48,942 bases of DNA from Bacteroides sp. SM23_62_1 (GTDB lineage Bacteria; Bacteroidota; Bacteroidia; Bacteroidales; SM23-62). The notes beneath the pieces are model-generated. The model was not told the DNA's origin, did no database searches, and saw nothing but the letters and a program-made list of their open reading frames with translations. The stretch is taken from assembly GCA_001304505.1 (NCBI GenBank), contig LJUQ01000004.1, positions 1-48,942 on the forward strand, given 5' to 3'. The translations under genes and the position numbers were made by a program. Positions 36,169-45,568 of the stretch are shown here, one piece after another. How positions within the stretch are numbered: the first letter of the stretch is position 1; every line of letters starts with the position of its first letter.

Positions 36169-36957
36169 TTAATTAGTCGGTCTGTATCCTTCCAGGTCAA
36201 GAGTCACGTATTTAAATCCATAACTTTTCAACTCCCCGCTTATTTTTTCCATCAGATTCTCCTGGAATATTTTGTTTATCAGGCTTGGTTCTGTTTCAAT
36301 TCGCGCAAGATCATCATGCACCCTAACCCGGACAGAGCGAATACCCAGATCGATCAAAAACTTTTCAGCTTTTTCGATGCGCCTGAGATTGTCTTTTTCC
36401 ACAGGATTGTTATATGGTATTCGCGTCAACAGACATGCATATGCTGGCTTATCCCATGTCGGCAGGTTGTTGATCCATGAATATCTCCTGATATCCTTTT
36501 TTGTAAATCCGGTTTCCTTAAGCGGGCTTTTAACATCCAGCTCTCTTAATGCTTTCATTCCCGGTCGTTCATCCTCGGAATCTTCGCTGTTTGTTCCGTC
36601 TATAATATTTGTAAATCCATGTTCTTTTGCCACACCCCTGAGCCTTGAAAAGACAAAAGTCTTGCACAGGTAACAGCGATCCGTGGGATTGTTTATAATC
36701 TGGTCTGATAGTGGTGCTTCCAGGATGATATGCCGCACTCCAAATTGTACAGCAATTTTTTTTGCCTCATCAATTTCCCAGTCCGGTATATATGGTGAGT
36801 TAACTGTTATAGCAAGAACTTTATCCCCTAGAGCATCGACGGATGCTTTCAAAAGGAATGTGCTGTCAACTCCTCCTGAAAATGCCAGGGCAGCATTACC
36901 CAGCTGCTTCAGATAATTTACTAGCTGTGTATATTTTTGATCTCCTTTAATCACCAT
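36169..36957 (-). CDS. larE: Sulfur transferase LarE of nickel-pincer cofactor synthesis
   Basis: LarE adenylates the LarB product and transfers sulfur to make the thiocarboxylates that hold nickel. The PP-loop motif SGGVDS lies at residues 27-32. The Lactiplantibacillus enzyme sacrifices one cysteine; the matching ACLLTR block here holds C175. Two more cysteines occur as C95-x2-C98 (RCYLCK). From memory, LarE with three such cysteines can bind a [4Fe-4S] cluster that carries the sulfur catalytically, so this protein may be of that kind. It overlaps larC by 11 bases and precedes larB. Confidence 0.93.
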   Translation of the reverse strand: MVIKGDQKYTQLVNYLKQLGNAALAFSGGVDSTFLLKASVDALGDKVLAITVNSPYIPDWEIDEAKKIAVQFGVRHIILEAPLSDQIINNPTDRCYLCKTFVFSRLRGVAKEHGFTNIIDGTNSEDSEDERPGMKALRELDVKSPLKETGFTKKDIRRYSWINNLPTWDKPAYACLLTRIPYNNPVEKDNLRRIEKAEKFLIDLGIRSVRVRVHDDLARIETEPSLINKIFQENLMEKISGELKSYGFKYVTLDLEGYRPTN

Positions 36958-38209
36958 CGGGGTATAGGTTTGCTATAAGCCTGTTAATTTCCTGGTATAT
37001 AACATTGACAGGTATGTTGTGTTCCTTTGCCAGCCTTACACAGTCTTCGTATTCAGGTTTGGATTTCAGTTTTTTCCCCTTATAGATCGCAGTTTTTAAT
37101 GTTACCGGACCATATTTGGTCTGAAGTTTTTGGTATTCCCGCTTTAGCAATGTTTTTTCCACCGTATATTTCCTCACGCCCAGGCTTGTGGTATGAGTGA
37201 GGAGAAGTTCAGTAAGGTCGTTCTCAATCGTTTCGCTGCATAAAACACTCAGTTTTGAGGCTGGCCTGGCTTTCTTCATAATGATCGGTGTAATAAATAC
37301 ATCATCAGCCCCCTTTTCAAATAACTGATCCATGATAAAACCAAAGATTTCAGGATTCATATCATCAATGTTGCACTCAATAAGGGAGGCAGTATGCATT
37401 TCAATTCCCGAACCGGAATGGCTTTCAAGCATACCAAGATGAACCCTGAGGACATTGGGTATATCATGATCCCTTTCCCCGATTCCGTATCCAGTTTTTT
37501 GTATCCTGAAATGCGGTTTATCTGAAAATTGATCAGTGAAAACGGCAAGAATAGCTGCACCCGTCGGAGTTGTAGTTTCCGATTGAACAGCCCCGTATTT
37601 AACAGGGATATCTTTAAGTATTTCAACGGTTGCAGGAGCAGGAACCGGCAAAATACCATGTGCACATTTTACAAAACCACCACCCAGTTCAACGCTTGAA
37701 GAAATAATTCTGTCAGGTTTAAGGTAATCAATACATATCGCAGCGCCTACAATATCCACAATGGAATCGATGGCACCGACCTCGTGGAAATGTATATCAT
37801 CAACAGACTTTCCATGGACCTTTGCTTCGGCTTCAGCTACCTTTTGGAATATTTCAAGGCTTTTTTTCTTTATGAATTCATTGAGACGGCTGTTTTCAAT
37901 GATTCTCCTTATATCATCCAGGTTCCTGTGATCAGAATGATCATGATTCTCTGACCCGTGGTGAGGGCCTGATTGACCATGTTTGCCGGATTTCTCTGTT
38001 TTTCCGGGCCCCTCGCTTATTTTAACGATTGCCCGCGTCCCGGAAATTCCCTTCCTGCTGTCAGTTACCCATTCCAGCTTAAAACCTTCCAGATTCAGTT
38101 TGCGTAATTCAGATTTAAGATGATCCGGATCAACACCCAGATCAATCAGGGCTCCAAGATTCATATCGCCGCTGATCCCCGAAAAGCAATCGTAATACAG
38201 AACAGTCAT
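36947..38209 (-). CDS. larC: Nickel insertion protein LarC, unsplit
   Basis: LarC is the CTP-dependent cyclometallase that inserts nickel into the pincer nucleotide. YYDCFSGISGDMNLGALIDLG (about residues 5-25; core FSGISGDM) is the family start, followed by a His-rich segment (about 84-98, with GPHHGSENHDHSDH) likely to hold nickel. DIHFHEVGAIDSIVDIVGA (near 142) and ETTTPTGAA are conserved. In L. plantarum larC needs a programmed frameshift; here one continuous frame of 420 residues covers both parts. ATG 38209 is used; GTG 38212 is one codon upstream. It is first in larC-larE-larB and divergent from the DUF362 gene. Confidence 0.95.
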   Translation of the reverse strand: MTVLYYDCFSGISGDMNLGALIDLGVDPDHLKSELRKLNLEGFKLEWVTDSRKGISGTRAIVKISEGPGKTEKSGKHGQSGPHHGSENHDHSDHRNLDDIRRIIENSRLNEFIKKKSLEIFQKVAEAEAKVHGKSVDDIHFHEVGAIDSIVDIVGAAICIDYLKPDRIISSSVELGGGFVKCAHGILPVPAPATVEILKDIPVKYGAVQSETTTPTGAAILAVFTDQFSDKPHFRIQKTGYGIGERDHDIPNVLRVHLGMLESHSGSGIEMHTASLIECNIDDMNPEIFGFIMDQLFEKGADDVFITPIIMKKARPASKLSVLCSETIENDLTELLLTHTTSLGVRKYTVEKTLLKREYQKLQTKYGPVTLKTAIYKGKKLKSKPEYEDCVRLAKEHNIPVNVIYQEINRLIANLYPDGD

Positions 38210-38349
38210 CACAAAAAAATCATGAAATTAAACAGGTAAAATATCAAGGCTGTAAAGTTAGTCTTTTTTGATAAAAATGCTCCCTGCTCCCTACTCCCTG
38301 CTCTAAGCCTTTATTTAGAATCTTTCAAATTATGATGTTTGGAACGAGG

Positions 38350-38385
38350 TTTGTGGATTACTATGAACTTAAAGTTTTAACTTTG
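38350..38385 (+). promoter_or_regulatory. Candidate promoter of the DUF362-polyferredoxin pair
   Basis: TAACTTTG at 38378-38385 matches the -7 consensus TAnnTTTG. TTTG at 38350-38353 lies 24 bases upstream, a little longer than the usual 19-21. The predicted transcript starts near 38391, 45 bases before the ATG. Confidence 0.5.
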
Positions 38386-38435
38386 CAGTCAGGAAATCTG
38401 TTAATCAGCTGAGGATCAATAAACTAATGTAAGAT

Positions 38436-39353
38436 ATGAAAAGAAGAGATTTTATTAAGAATGGAATCGGAGCCGGGATTATCGGCGGTTCAGCAATGGC
38501 ATTGGGTTCATATAATAAGATATTTGGAGGGACATCTGCAGAACAGTCATATGATCTTGTTGCTGTAAGGGGAGGAGATCCGGCAACAATGTTCGACAAG
38601 GCGATTTTATCGCTAGGAGGCATAAAAAGTTATGTAAAGCCAAACCAGACCGTAGTAATTAAACCGAATATCGGGTGGGATGGACCTCCGGAACGTGGTG
38701 CAAATACAAATCCGGCACTGGTGGCTAGGATTGTAGAGCATTGTTTAACTGCCGGTGCAAAAACTGTGTATGTCTTTGACCACACGATCAATGAATGGAC
38801 CAGAACATACAGTAACAGCGGTATTGAAAAAGCTGCAAAGGATGCAGGTGCGAAGATTGTTGCCGGTAACAGTGAATCCTACTATCACCAGGTAACCATC
38901 AGGAATGGCCGTAAACTGAAATCTGATAAAGTCCATGAACTTATCCTGGAGTCGGATGTGTTTATCAATGTACCGATCCTGAAAACTCATGGTGGCTCTA
39001 TTCTGACAATTTCCATGAAGAACCTGATGGGAACGAATTGGGACCGGCAATGGTGGCATGGCAATGATCTTCACCAGTGCATTGCCGATTATGCCTCCGA
39101 GATTAAACCAACTTTAAATGTTGTTGACGCATACCGTGTTATGAAAAGAAACGGCCCGAGAGGTGTATCCTTATCAGACGTTGTCGAAATGAAATCGTTG
39201 ATTATTTCAGAAGATATTGTCGCCGCTGATGCTGCAGCAGCCAAACTGATTGGCAAGGAACCTGAACAGATAGGCCATATTCGGATTGCCAGTGAAATGG
39301 GAGTTGGTAAATCAGATCTTACAGGTCTCTCGATCAACAGAATAACTATCTGA
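38436..39353 (+). CDS. DUF362 protein with Tat signal
   Basis: The N-terminus MKRRDFIKNGIGAGIIGGSA is a twin-arginine signal (RRDFIK), so the protein is folded before export, often a sign of a cofactor. The mature part carries the DUF362 pattern: VVIKPNIGWDGPPERGANTN (about residues 72-91), FINVPILKTHGGSILTISMKN (about 178-197; key PILKTH) and NLMG. DUF362 proteins are commonly associated with ferredoxin domains, but their reaction is unknown. It is 4 bp from a membrane polyferredoxin gene, so the two surely share a transcript and probably an electron-transfer role. It is divergent from larC. Confidence 0.88.
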   Translation: MKRRDFIKNGIGAGIIGGSAMALGSYNKIFGGTSAEQSYDLVAVRGGDPATMFDKAILSLGGIKSYVKPNQTVVIKPNIGWDGPPERGANTNPALVARIVEHCLTAGAKTVYVFDHTINEWTRTYSNSGIEKAAKDAGAKIVAGNSESYYHQVTIRNGRKLKSDKVHELILESDVFINVPILKTHGGSILTISMKNLMGTNWDRQWWHGNDLHQCIADYASEIKPTLNVVDAYRVMKRNGPRGVSLSDVVEMKSLIISEDIVAADAAAAKLIGKEPEQIGHIRIASEMGVGKSDLTGLSINRITI

Positions 39354-39357
39354 TTAA

Positions 39358-40923
39358 ATGAAACAGGCCCATCTTAAGAAGATCAGGGTTGTCGTGGCCC
39401 TGGTCTTTTTCCTTTCTCTTGTTTTCATCTTTCTTGATTTCAGGAAATTACTCCCGGAATTCTTTTATGATTCAATCACTTTTCTTCAGTTTATTCCCTC
39501 CTTTTTGAAGTTTATTACTGTATTCAGTATAACATATCTTGGTTTTATAATAATTCTTGTTCTGACAGTATTATTTGGAAGGATTTATTGCTCTGCTATT
39601 TGTCCCTTAGGAATTCTGCAGGATATTATTTTATGGTTCAAAAAAAAAATAAAGAAGAAATTCAGGTATAAATTCTCAAGGCCGCTTGATTATCTGAGAT
39701 ACCCTTTCCTTGCCTTACCGGTTATAACATTCCTTGCAGGAACAGTTTTTTTCATTGGATTGCTTGATCCTTTCAGTAATTTCGGGCGGATCATTTCAAA
39801 TCTTCTGCAGCCTCTTTACATTGGCTTAAATAATGCGGGTGCATGGATCCTGGAGAAAGTGCGGATTTATTTTCTTTATCCTGAAGAAATATCCTATGCC
39901 GTGCCGGTAACTTTTATATTTACCGTTTTTATTCTGGTACTTATAACCTGGATGTCGTTGAAACGGGGGAGGCTCTATTGTAACACGATCTGCCCGGTTG
40001 GAACACTTCTTGGACTTTTAGCACGTATTTCCCTGTTTCGTATCCAGATCATTGACAATCGATGTACCAGATGTGGTCAATGCAGTTTTGCTTGTAAATC
40101 GACCTGCATCAGCATAAAGGATCTTACAGTTGACTTTTCAAGGTGTGTCGGATGCTATAACTGCATCAGTATCTGTCCTGAGGATGCGATCAAATATCTT
40201 AATCCGGGGAAACAAAACGCTGCAAATCCTGAATTGGATAAGGGCAGGAGAAAGGTTATTGCATCCATAGGATTACTATTTACCGGCATTTTTGGATTGA
40301 GAAAATCCTTATCAGCCCAGGATGTTCCTCAGAATAAGCAACCCACTGAAATAGAACCTGAAAAGCATTTTGCAGTTACCCCTCCGGGATCATTGGGCAT
40401 AGGACATTATACATCTACGTGCACGGCATGTCATTTATGCGTCAGTGCCTGTCCAACACAAGTCTTGCAGCCCTCATTTCTTGAATATGGAATAACCGGC
40501 TTAATGCAACCTCATATGGATTATGAAACCAATTACTGCAATGAAGAATGTGTTATTTGCAGTGAAGTATGTCCGTCGGGAGCAATCCTTTCACTTTCAG
40601 CAGAGGCTAAGAAAACAGTTCAAATAGGGCAGGTATGCCTGATCCTCGAAAACTGTGTGGTATATACTGATCATACAGCCTGTGGTTCATGTTCGGAACA
40701 CTGTCCCACCCAAGCTGTCAGGATGGTTCCCTTTATGGGAAATCTTACAATACCGGAAATTAGACCGGAAATCTGTGTGGGATGCGGAGCCTGTGAACAT
40801 GCATGTCCGACCAGGCCTTTCAGGGCAATTTATGTCGATGGACACTATATACATCAGGTTGCAAAGAAGCCTGAAGAGGAAGAACTTGAGCAACCGGCAA
40901 TCGAAGAGGATTTTCCGTTTTAG
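39358..40923 (+). CDS. NapH/CcoG-like membrane polyferredoxin
   Basis: The 521-residue protein has about four membrane helices in its first half (about residues 8-26, 45-72, 118-138 and 178-202). The CxxxCP motifs CSAICPLG (near 78) and CNTICPVG (near 212) are typical of NapH/NosR-type electron-transfer proteins. After that come ferredoxin-type cysteine groups: CTRCGQCSFACKSTC (near 235), CVGCYNCISICPEDA (near 263), CTACHLCVSACPT, CNEECVICSEVCPSG, CGSCSEHCPT and CVGCGACEHACPT. Up to six [4Fe-4S] clusters could form a wire through or along the membrane. With the Tat-exported DUF362 partner it may pass electrons to or from the periplasm. Confidence 0.9.
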   Translation: MKQAHLKKIRVVVALVFFLSLVFIFLDFRKLLPEFFYDSITFLQFIPSFLKFITVFSITYLGFIIILVLTVLFGRIYCSAICPLGILQDIILWFKKKIKKKFRYKFSRPLDYLRYPFLALPVITFLAGTVFFIGLLDPFSNFGRIISNLLQPLYIGLNNAGAWILEKVRIYFLYPEEISYAVPVTFIFTVFILVLITWMSLKRGRLYCNTICPVGTLLGLLARISLFRIQIIDNRCTRCGQCSFACKSTCISIKDLTVDFSRCVGCYNCISICPEDAIKYLNPGKQNAANPELDKGRRKVIASIGLLFTGIFGLRKSLSAQDVPQNKQPTEIEPEKHFAVTPPGSLGIGHYTSTCTACHLCVSACPTQVLQPSFLEYGITGLMQPHMDYETNYCNEECVICSEVCPSGAILSLSAEAKKTVQIGQVCLILENCVVYTDHTACGSCSEHCPTQAVRMVPFMGNLTIPEIRPEICVGCGACEHACPTRPFRAIYVDGHYIHQVAKKPEEEELEQPAIEEDFPF

Positions 40924-40939
40924 AAGCTTCCAGAATTTA

Positions 40940-41224
40940 ACTGCATTAGAAGATAGAAGTGCTTTACTGCATTAACAGGTATCAGAGTTTAACTGCTTTG
41001 AAGGCAGAAAAGTCTTACTGCTATAGCAGGCATAAGAGTTTGACTGATCTAACGGAAAGCAGAGTCTTACTGCTTTTGCAGGCATATGAATTTGACTGAT
41101 CTAACGGATATCACAGTTTTACTGCTTTGGCAGGCTTAAGAGTTTGACTGATCTAGTGGATATCAGAGTTTTACAGCTCCAGCAGATATCAGAATGTGTC
41201 AGTTACAGGAGCTATCAGATTTTA
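40940..41224. repeat. 26-bp imperfect tandem repeat, eleven copies
   Basis: Eleven head-to-tail units (one of 25 bp, the rest 26 bp) start with ACTG or a close variant and end in AGAGTTTT-like sequence. Alternate units resemble each other (ACTGCTTT-GCAGGC type and ACTGATCTAACGGATATC type), giving a 52-bp higher-order period at 41017-41172. The unit is not a multiple of three and no ORF runs through it. The last copy covers the lepB stop at 41215. It fills the whole gap between convergent genes. Confidence 0.88.
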
Positions 41225-42651
41225 TCTGTTGATTTGAACATCCTTTTCCACCGGATCTTACCCAGGAATTTTTTATCCTTGTCGAGTGATAACCAGATGA
41301 ATTTGGGCTTTCCAAGGATATGGTCCTCTGGGACAAATCCCCAGTACCGGCAATCGGATGAATAGTGCCGGTTATCCCCGATCATAAAATAATAATCCAT
41401 CCTGAAGGTATAATGATCGGCTTGTTCACCATTAATATAGATGGTGCTGTCAATGATAGCCAGTTTATTGTCCTCATACTTTTCTATGATTCTTTTATAA
41501 AGTGGCAGGTTATCATGATCCAGGTTAATGGTTGCCCCTTTTTCGGGTATCCATAGTGGTCCGAAATTATCAAGTGTCCATGGATAATTGGGATGATGAG
41601 GGAATATCTGGAAATTATAAATGTTTTCAAGGGATTCATATTTTTCTATGCTGATAACATTGGAGTATCCTCTGAGTGTTTCAACATTTTCGTCTGTAAG
41701 AGGCAGGATATATGTATTTCCCATTTGCTCCCTGTCATCCCGTGCAATGCCGAGCTGGTCAAACCGCTTGGGATTGATCGGATTTCCATCGGTTACCACA
41801 AAATACCTGTGCTGGTTGCCTTTATAATTGGCTGAAGGTTGCCCATTAATATAAATCTGTCCGTGGATAAGCTTTAGTGTATCGCCGGGGATCGCAACAC
41901 ATCGTTTGATATAATTGTCTCTTTTATCGACAGGTCTTGAAACGATCTCAAAATCATTCCAGACCCTTTCCCTTCCCTCATTAAGATATTCTTCCCAGGT
42001 TCTGAGAGGATTATTTCTTATTTTATCGGCTTCCCGGATCTGATCAGCATAATCTCTCACAATGGAATAATAACTTCTTTCACTATGTACCAGAACAACT
42101 GTATCACCTGCGGGAAAATTGAATACCACAACATCATCCCGCTTTACCTTTCCAAAACCAGCAAGTCGCTTATATGGCCGATGAATCCATTCAAGATATG
42201 ATTTGGTTTTGATAATGGGCATCGTGTTATTGGTAAACGGGAAAGACAATGGTGTATTAGGCATCCGGGGTCCATATGCGACCTTGCTGACATACAAATG
42301 ATCCCCCACCAGCATGGATTTTTCCATAGAGGGGGTGGGTATTTTGTAGTTCTGAAAGAGAAAAATATTGATGATTGTAACAGCTATTACAGCAAATATC
42401 AGTGCATCAAGCCATTCTATCCAGACACTGTTTTTCTGATTTCGTTTTTTCCAGAAAGCCCAGTTGACTTTTTTGGTAATATATATATCAAAGATAATTG
42501 CCACGCCGAAGAAAAACCAGTAATTTTTCAGCCAGACAACCCACAAAATGTATATTACTGAAGTAAAGCCAAATCTGAAATATTTATTTTTCAGAAAAGC
42601 AACAATCCTTTTATACGTGGTTAGGAAATTCTTTTGAACATTCGATTCCAT
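41215..42651 (-). CDS. lepB: Signal peptidase I (first of two paralogues)
   Basis: It cleaves Sec and Tat signal peptides at the outer face of the inner membrane. Membrane segments lie at about residues 28-58 and 84-100. The Ser/Lys dyad is S108 in [10 protein letters not shown] and K249 in [13 protein letters not shown]; the C-terminal box reads [23 protein letters not shown] (key GDNRHYSSD). The 478-residue length, far above the ~320 of E. coli, reflects a long insertion between the boxes, usual for Bacteroidota. ATG 42651 overlaps the 3' end of the paralogue by 31 bases, so the pair is translationally linked. Confidence 0.95.
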   Translation of the reverse strand: MESNVQKNFLTTYKRIVAFLKNKYFRFGFTSVIYILWVVWLKNYWFFFGVAIIFDIYITKKVNWAFWKKRNQKNSVWIEWLDALIFAVIAVTIINIFLFQNYKIPTPSMEKSMLVGDHLYVSKVAYGPRMPNTPLSFPFTNNTMPIIKTKSYLEWIHRPYKRLAGFGKVKRDDVVVFNFPAGDTVVLVHSERSYYSIVRDYADQIREADKIRNNPLRTWEEYLNEGRERVWNDFEIVSRPVDKRDNYIKRCVAIPGDTLKLIHGQIYINGQPSANYKGNQHRYFVVTDGNPINPKRFDQLGIARDDREQMGNTYILPLTDENVETLRGYSNVISIEKYESLENIYNFQIFPHHPNYPWTLDNFGPLWIPEKGATINLDHDNLPLYKRIIEKYEDNKLAIIDSTIYINGEQADHYTFRMDYYFMIGDNRHYSSDCRYWGFVPEDHILGKPKFIWLSLDKDKKFLGKIRWKRMFKSTDKI

Positions 42652-43949
42652 CTGAATTTTTTAAATGAACTCTTGGTTTTATCAATTGAGAGCCATATTA
42701 AAATGGCTTTTCCGACAATGTGGTCTTCAGGCACAAAACCCCAGATTCTTGAGTCTGCTGAATTATGCCGGTTATCTCCCATCATAAAATAATAATTCAT
42801 TTTAAATGTGTAGGAGGATGCCGGGCTATTGTTAATATAAATGATGTTGTCCCTCTGTTCCACCTTGTTTTGTTCATATACCAGAATAATCCTTTTATAC
42901 AGGGGAAGTAGCCTTGGTGTTAGTGCTATTGTCATTCCTTTTTTTGGAATTATCAGGGGGCCGAAATTATCTTCATTCCAAAGAAAATTGGGATCGTAAG
43001 GGAAATAGGAAAGGTAGGATAGCTGCCTGTTGGTGTTTTCCAGTTTGGTTACTGTTGAAATACCCGAGAGATCCTTAATATTTTCGGCCTGTTTCCTGGT
43101 GAGGGCGAAGACATAACTTTCGTGGTCAGGATTATATAGCCTGTCTGTGGTAGTAATTTCAAAATTTTCAAGTTTATCTGTACCAATCTGTTCACCATTT
43201 GTCCTTACATAATAATTGAATTGTACACTTTCAGGATCTTTCAGAATTTGGTTGTTGATATAAATAACAGAATGCAGAATTTTTAACGTATCACCTGGCA
43301 GACCTACGCAACGTTTGACAAAATTTTCCCTTTTATCAACAGGACGTGTTATAATATCATACTGGTTCAAAATAGAATTTCGACCGTAGTTCCGCAAAAG
43401 ACTATAATAGTTCTGATCGGGAAACTGGTTAACTACTGTATCTCCCTCAGGGAAATTAAAGACAACAACATCATTATAACGGATATCGCGCAAACCTGCA
43501 AGCCGTTTGTATGGCCACTGTATCCTTGTACTGTAAGATTTCTTATGAGAGATGGGCATTGTGTTATGTGTAAAAGGGAATGCGAGAGGTGTATTCGGAA
43601 GTTTCGGACCATAACTGATTTTACTTACAAAAAGATAATCACCAACCATGAGTGTTTTTTCCATTGATGGGGTTGGTATAGTATAGGCTTCTATGATAAA
43701 AGTCCTGATAATAATTACAAAGATCAGGGCAATCAATATGGTGCCTGCCCAGTCAATGAATTCCTGTAATAATCTGAATTGTGACAGGATCTTTCGGGGA
43801 TATTTCCAGCTAATCAGTTTTGTAAAATATGCATCAAAAATCAATAGAAGACCGAGTAACAGCCAATAAAATCCAAACCAAACAACAACCAAGCTGTAGA
43901 TAACACCGGCAACAATGAATTTAGTTATATTTTTTTTGTTGATTATCAA
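42621..43949 (-). CDS. lepB: Signal peptidase I (second paralogue)
   Basis: This is a full-length relative of the downstream lepB with the same layout: membrane segments near the N-terminus, catalytic Ser in [11 protein letters not shown] (S95 with the TTG start), Lys in [13 protein letters not shown] (K212), and [23 protein letters not shown] at the C-terminus (key GDNRHNSAD). Both copies have intact catalytic dyads, so neither looks dead. No ATG start exists: TTG 43949 lies 10 bases after dapB, while GTG 44009 would overlap dapB by 50 bases. The two enzymes may divide substrates; that is inference. Confidence 0.92.
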   Translation of the reverse strand: MIINKKNITKFIVAGVIYSLVVVWFGFYWLLLGLLLIFDAYFTKLISWKYPRKILSQFRLLQEFIDWAGTILIALIFVIIIRTFIIEAYTIPTPSMEKTLMVGDYLFVSKISYGPKLPNTPLAFPFTHNTMPISHKKSYSTRIQWPYKRLAGLRDIRYNDVVVFNFPEGDTVVNQFPDQNYYSLLRNYGRNSILNQYDIITRPVDKRENFVKRCVGLPGDTLKILHSVIYINNQILKDPESVQFNYYVRTNGEQIGTDKLENFEITTTDRLYNPDHESYVFALTRKQAENIKDLSGISTVTKLENTNRQLSYLSYFPYDPNFLWNEDNFGPLIIPKKGMTIALTPRLLPLYKRIILVYEQNKVEQRDNIIYINNSPASSYTFKMNYYFMMGDNRHNSADSRIWGFVPEDHIVGKAILIWLSIDKTKSSFKKFRWNRMFKRIS

Positions 43950-43959
43950 AATGATGTCA

Positions 43960-44679
43960 TTATGTAAGGTTGAGAACTTCTTCCATTGAGTAAAGCCCTT
44001 TCTTATCACTTATAAATTCTGCTGCCAGCAGCGCACCTATTGCAAAACCTTTTCTTCCTTTTGCTGAATGTTTGATAGATAATGTATCGAAATCAGATTC
44101 ATAGGTAATCTCGTGTATGCCTGGAATATTATCTGCACGGATAGCTTTAACCGGGATGGTTCGTGCATTTGGCTTATCAGTAAGTTTCCAGTCATCATAC
44201 CGGGTTATTTCTTTAAGTATTCCCTGCGAAAGGGAAATTGCCGTTCCACTTGGAGCATCAAGCTTTCTGGTATGATGGATCTCCTCGATAGCTGGCTTAT
44301 ACTGGTTGTAACTATCCATGATCCGGGCAAGATAGCGGTTTAGGGCAAATAAGATATTAACTCCGATACTGAAATTTGAGGCATAAACAAGTGCCTGATT
44401 TTCTTTCAGGCACCTTTCCCTGACCTGTTCAAATTTTTGAAGCCATCCTGTTGTGCCTGAAACAACGGGAATATGCGCATCAAAACATAAAGAAATATTG
44501 TCAAAGGCAGCTTCGGGAGTAGTAAATTCGATTGCAACATCATGTTTGGAAAGATTTTGTGGTGTAAGATCTCCCATGTTTTCGATGTCGATGACCAGGC
44601 CTATTTGATGCCCTATATCAATCGCAGTCTCCTCGATCATTTTACCCATTTTACCATAACCGATGATAGCAATTTTCAT
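43960..44679 (-). CDS. dapB: 4-Hydroxy-tetrahydrodipicolinate reductase
   Basis: It makes tetrahydrodipicolinate with NAD(P)H in the lysine and diaminopimelate pathway. The nucleotide-binding start is IAIIGYGKMGKMIE (residues 3-16). GTTGW near 76 and ASNFSIGVNILF near 100-111 are conserved, and the catalytic block reads EEIHHTRKLDAPSGTA (about 131-146). At 239 residues it is short, as in other Bacteroidota. A TATTTTTG box at 44726-44733 on this strand is a possible -7 element. It is first in the dapB-lepB-lepB run. Confidence 0.95.
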   Translation of the reverse strand: MKIAIIGYGKMGKMIEETAIDIGHQIGLVIDIENMGDLTPQNLSKHDVAIEFTTPEAAFDNISLCFDAHIPVVSGTTGWLQKFEQVRERCLKENQALVYASNFSIGVNILFALNRYLARIMDSYNQYKPAIEEIHHTRKLDAPSGTAISLSQGILKEITRYDDWKLTDKPNARTIPVKAIRADNIPGIHEITYESDFDTLSIKHSAKGRKGFAIGALLAAEFISDKKGLYSMEEVLNLT

Positions 44680-44775
44680 GGTTTTCAGGTTGAACGGTCT
44701 TATTTATTCACACTTCTTAATTATACAAAAATATTTTTTTTTTAAATACTTCCTTCTGTAGTATTATGAATAAAT

Positions 44776-44821
44776 AAAACCGCAGAGCAATAAGGATTAT
44801 CCATGTCTGCTCTGCGGTTTT
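44776..44821. terminator. Intrinsic terminator of the thrS-infC-rpmI-rplT operon
   Basis: A 14-bp perfect stem (AAAACCGCAGAGCA with its complement) has an 18-nt loop and an A/T flank on each side. On the minus strand the U-tract follows rplT by about 40 bases, so it closes the ribosomal operon. Confidence 0.85.
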
Positions 44822-44863
44822 ATTCATTGATAAGAAACGGTGAAAATAAAATCTAAATAAGTA

Positions 44864-45211
44864 TTATGATTTTACTTCGTTCAGCACAGCTTCAAATGCT
44901 TTTGGATGATTCATAGCGAGATCTGCCAGAACTTTTCTGCTCAGGGCGATATTTTTTTTCCTTAGTTTTCCCATGAATTCTGAATAGGACATTCCATATT
45001 CACGTGTTGCTGCATTGATTCTCTGGATCCAGAGTGATCTGAAATCACCCTTTTTCTTTCGCCTGTCGCGATAGGCGTATATTAATCCCTTTTCCAGGGT
45101 ATTTATTGCTGCTGAATAAACATTTTTCCGTGATCCAAAAAAACCTTTTGTTTGTTTCAGGATCTTCTTACGCCTTCTTCTTGATGCTACTGTATTAACT
45201 GATCTGGGCAT
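44864..45211 (-). CDS. rplT: 50S ribosomal protein L20
   Basis: An early assembly protein of the large subunit that binds 23S rRNA; in several bacteria it also represses its own operon. The N-terminal basic tail ([21 protein letters not shown], about residues 8-28; core [14 protein letters not shown]) and the globular part ([20 protein letters not shown], about 62-81) are typical. The length of 115 residues is standard. It is the last gene of the operon; the 139-bp spacer from rpmI is long enough for a control structure, though I see no definite one. Confidence 0.97.
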   Translation of the reverse strand: MPRSVNTVASRRRRKKILKQTKGFFGSRKNVYSAAINTLEKGLIYAYRDRRKKKGDFRSLWIQRINAATREYGMSYSEFMGKLRKKNIALSRKVLADLAMNHPKAFEAVLNEVKS

Positions 45212-45350
45212 TGTTTGAAATTTATGAATGCAAGCGATCCTCTTGTTCAGAATTTCCCGGATATTAGCCTATGCCGGTTAATGAGGCTGAAACGGATAGG
45301 ATTCTTAGTTGCTATGACATTCTGGTTAATGGATAAATCAAAGAACTTAA

Positions 45351-45548
45351 TTATTTCATTCCAAGTAATAATTTTACATTTTTCAAATCGGTTTTATGGA
45401 CTTCTCCGAAATATCCAAGATTTCTTTTTCTTTTTTTAGACTTCTTGGTTAGAATATGGCTCTTATATGCATGTTTTCTTTTAATTTTCCCTGTTCCCGT
45501 TAAGGAAAATCTCTTTTTTGCACCACTATTTACCTTGACTTTAGGCAT
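45351..45548 (-). CDS. rpmI: 50S ribosomal protein L35
   Basis: A small basic large-subunit protein of 65 residues, the normal size. It begins [20 protein letters not shown], followed by the [22 protein letters not shown] stretch (about residues 21-42; core [11 protein letters not shown]) that defines L35. It lies 20 bases downstream of infC and upstream of rplT in the classical order. Confidence 0.97.
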   Translation of the reverse strand: MPKVKVNSGAKKRFSLTGTGKIKRKHAYKSHILTKKSKKRKRNLGYFGEVHKTDLKNVKLLLGMK

Positions 45549-45568
45549 CGTTCAAAATTTAAAAGTTA

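Noticed and set aside
40940-41224. CRISPR array
   Set aside because: Units are head to tail with no unique spacers, are strongly diverged, and no cas gene is present.
41215-43949. Duplicated lepB as one gene broken by a frameshift
   Set aside because: Each copy has its own membrane anchors, Ser/Lys dyad and C-terminal box, so they are two complete genes.
45212-45350. L20-type autoregulatory leader between rpmI and rplT
   Set aside because: The spacer is long enough, but I could not identify the pseudoknot or 23S-like site by eye, so I do not call it.
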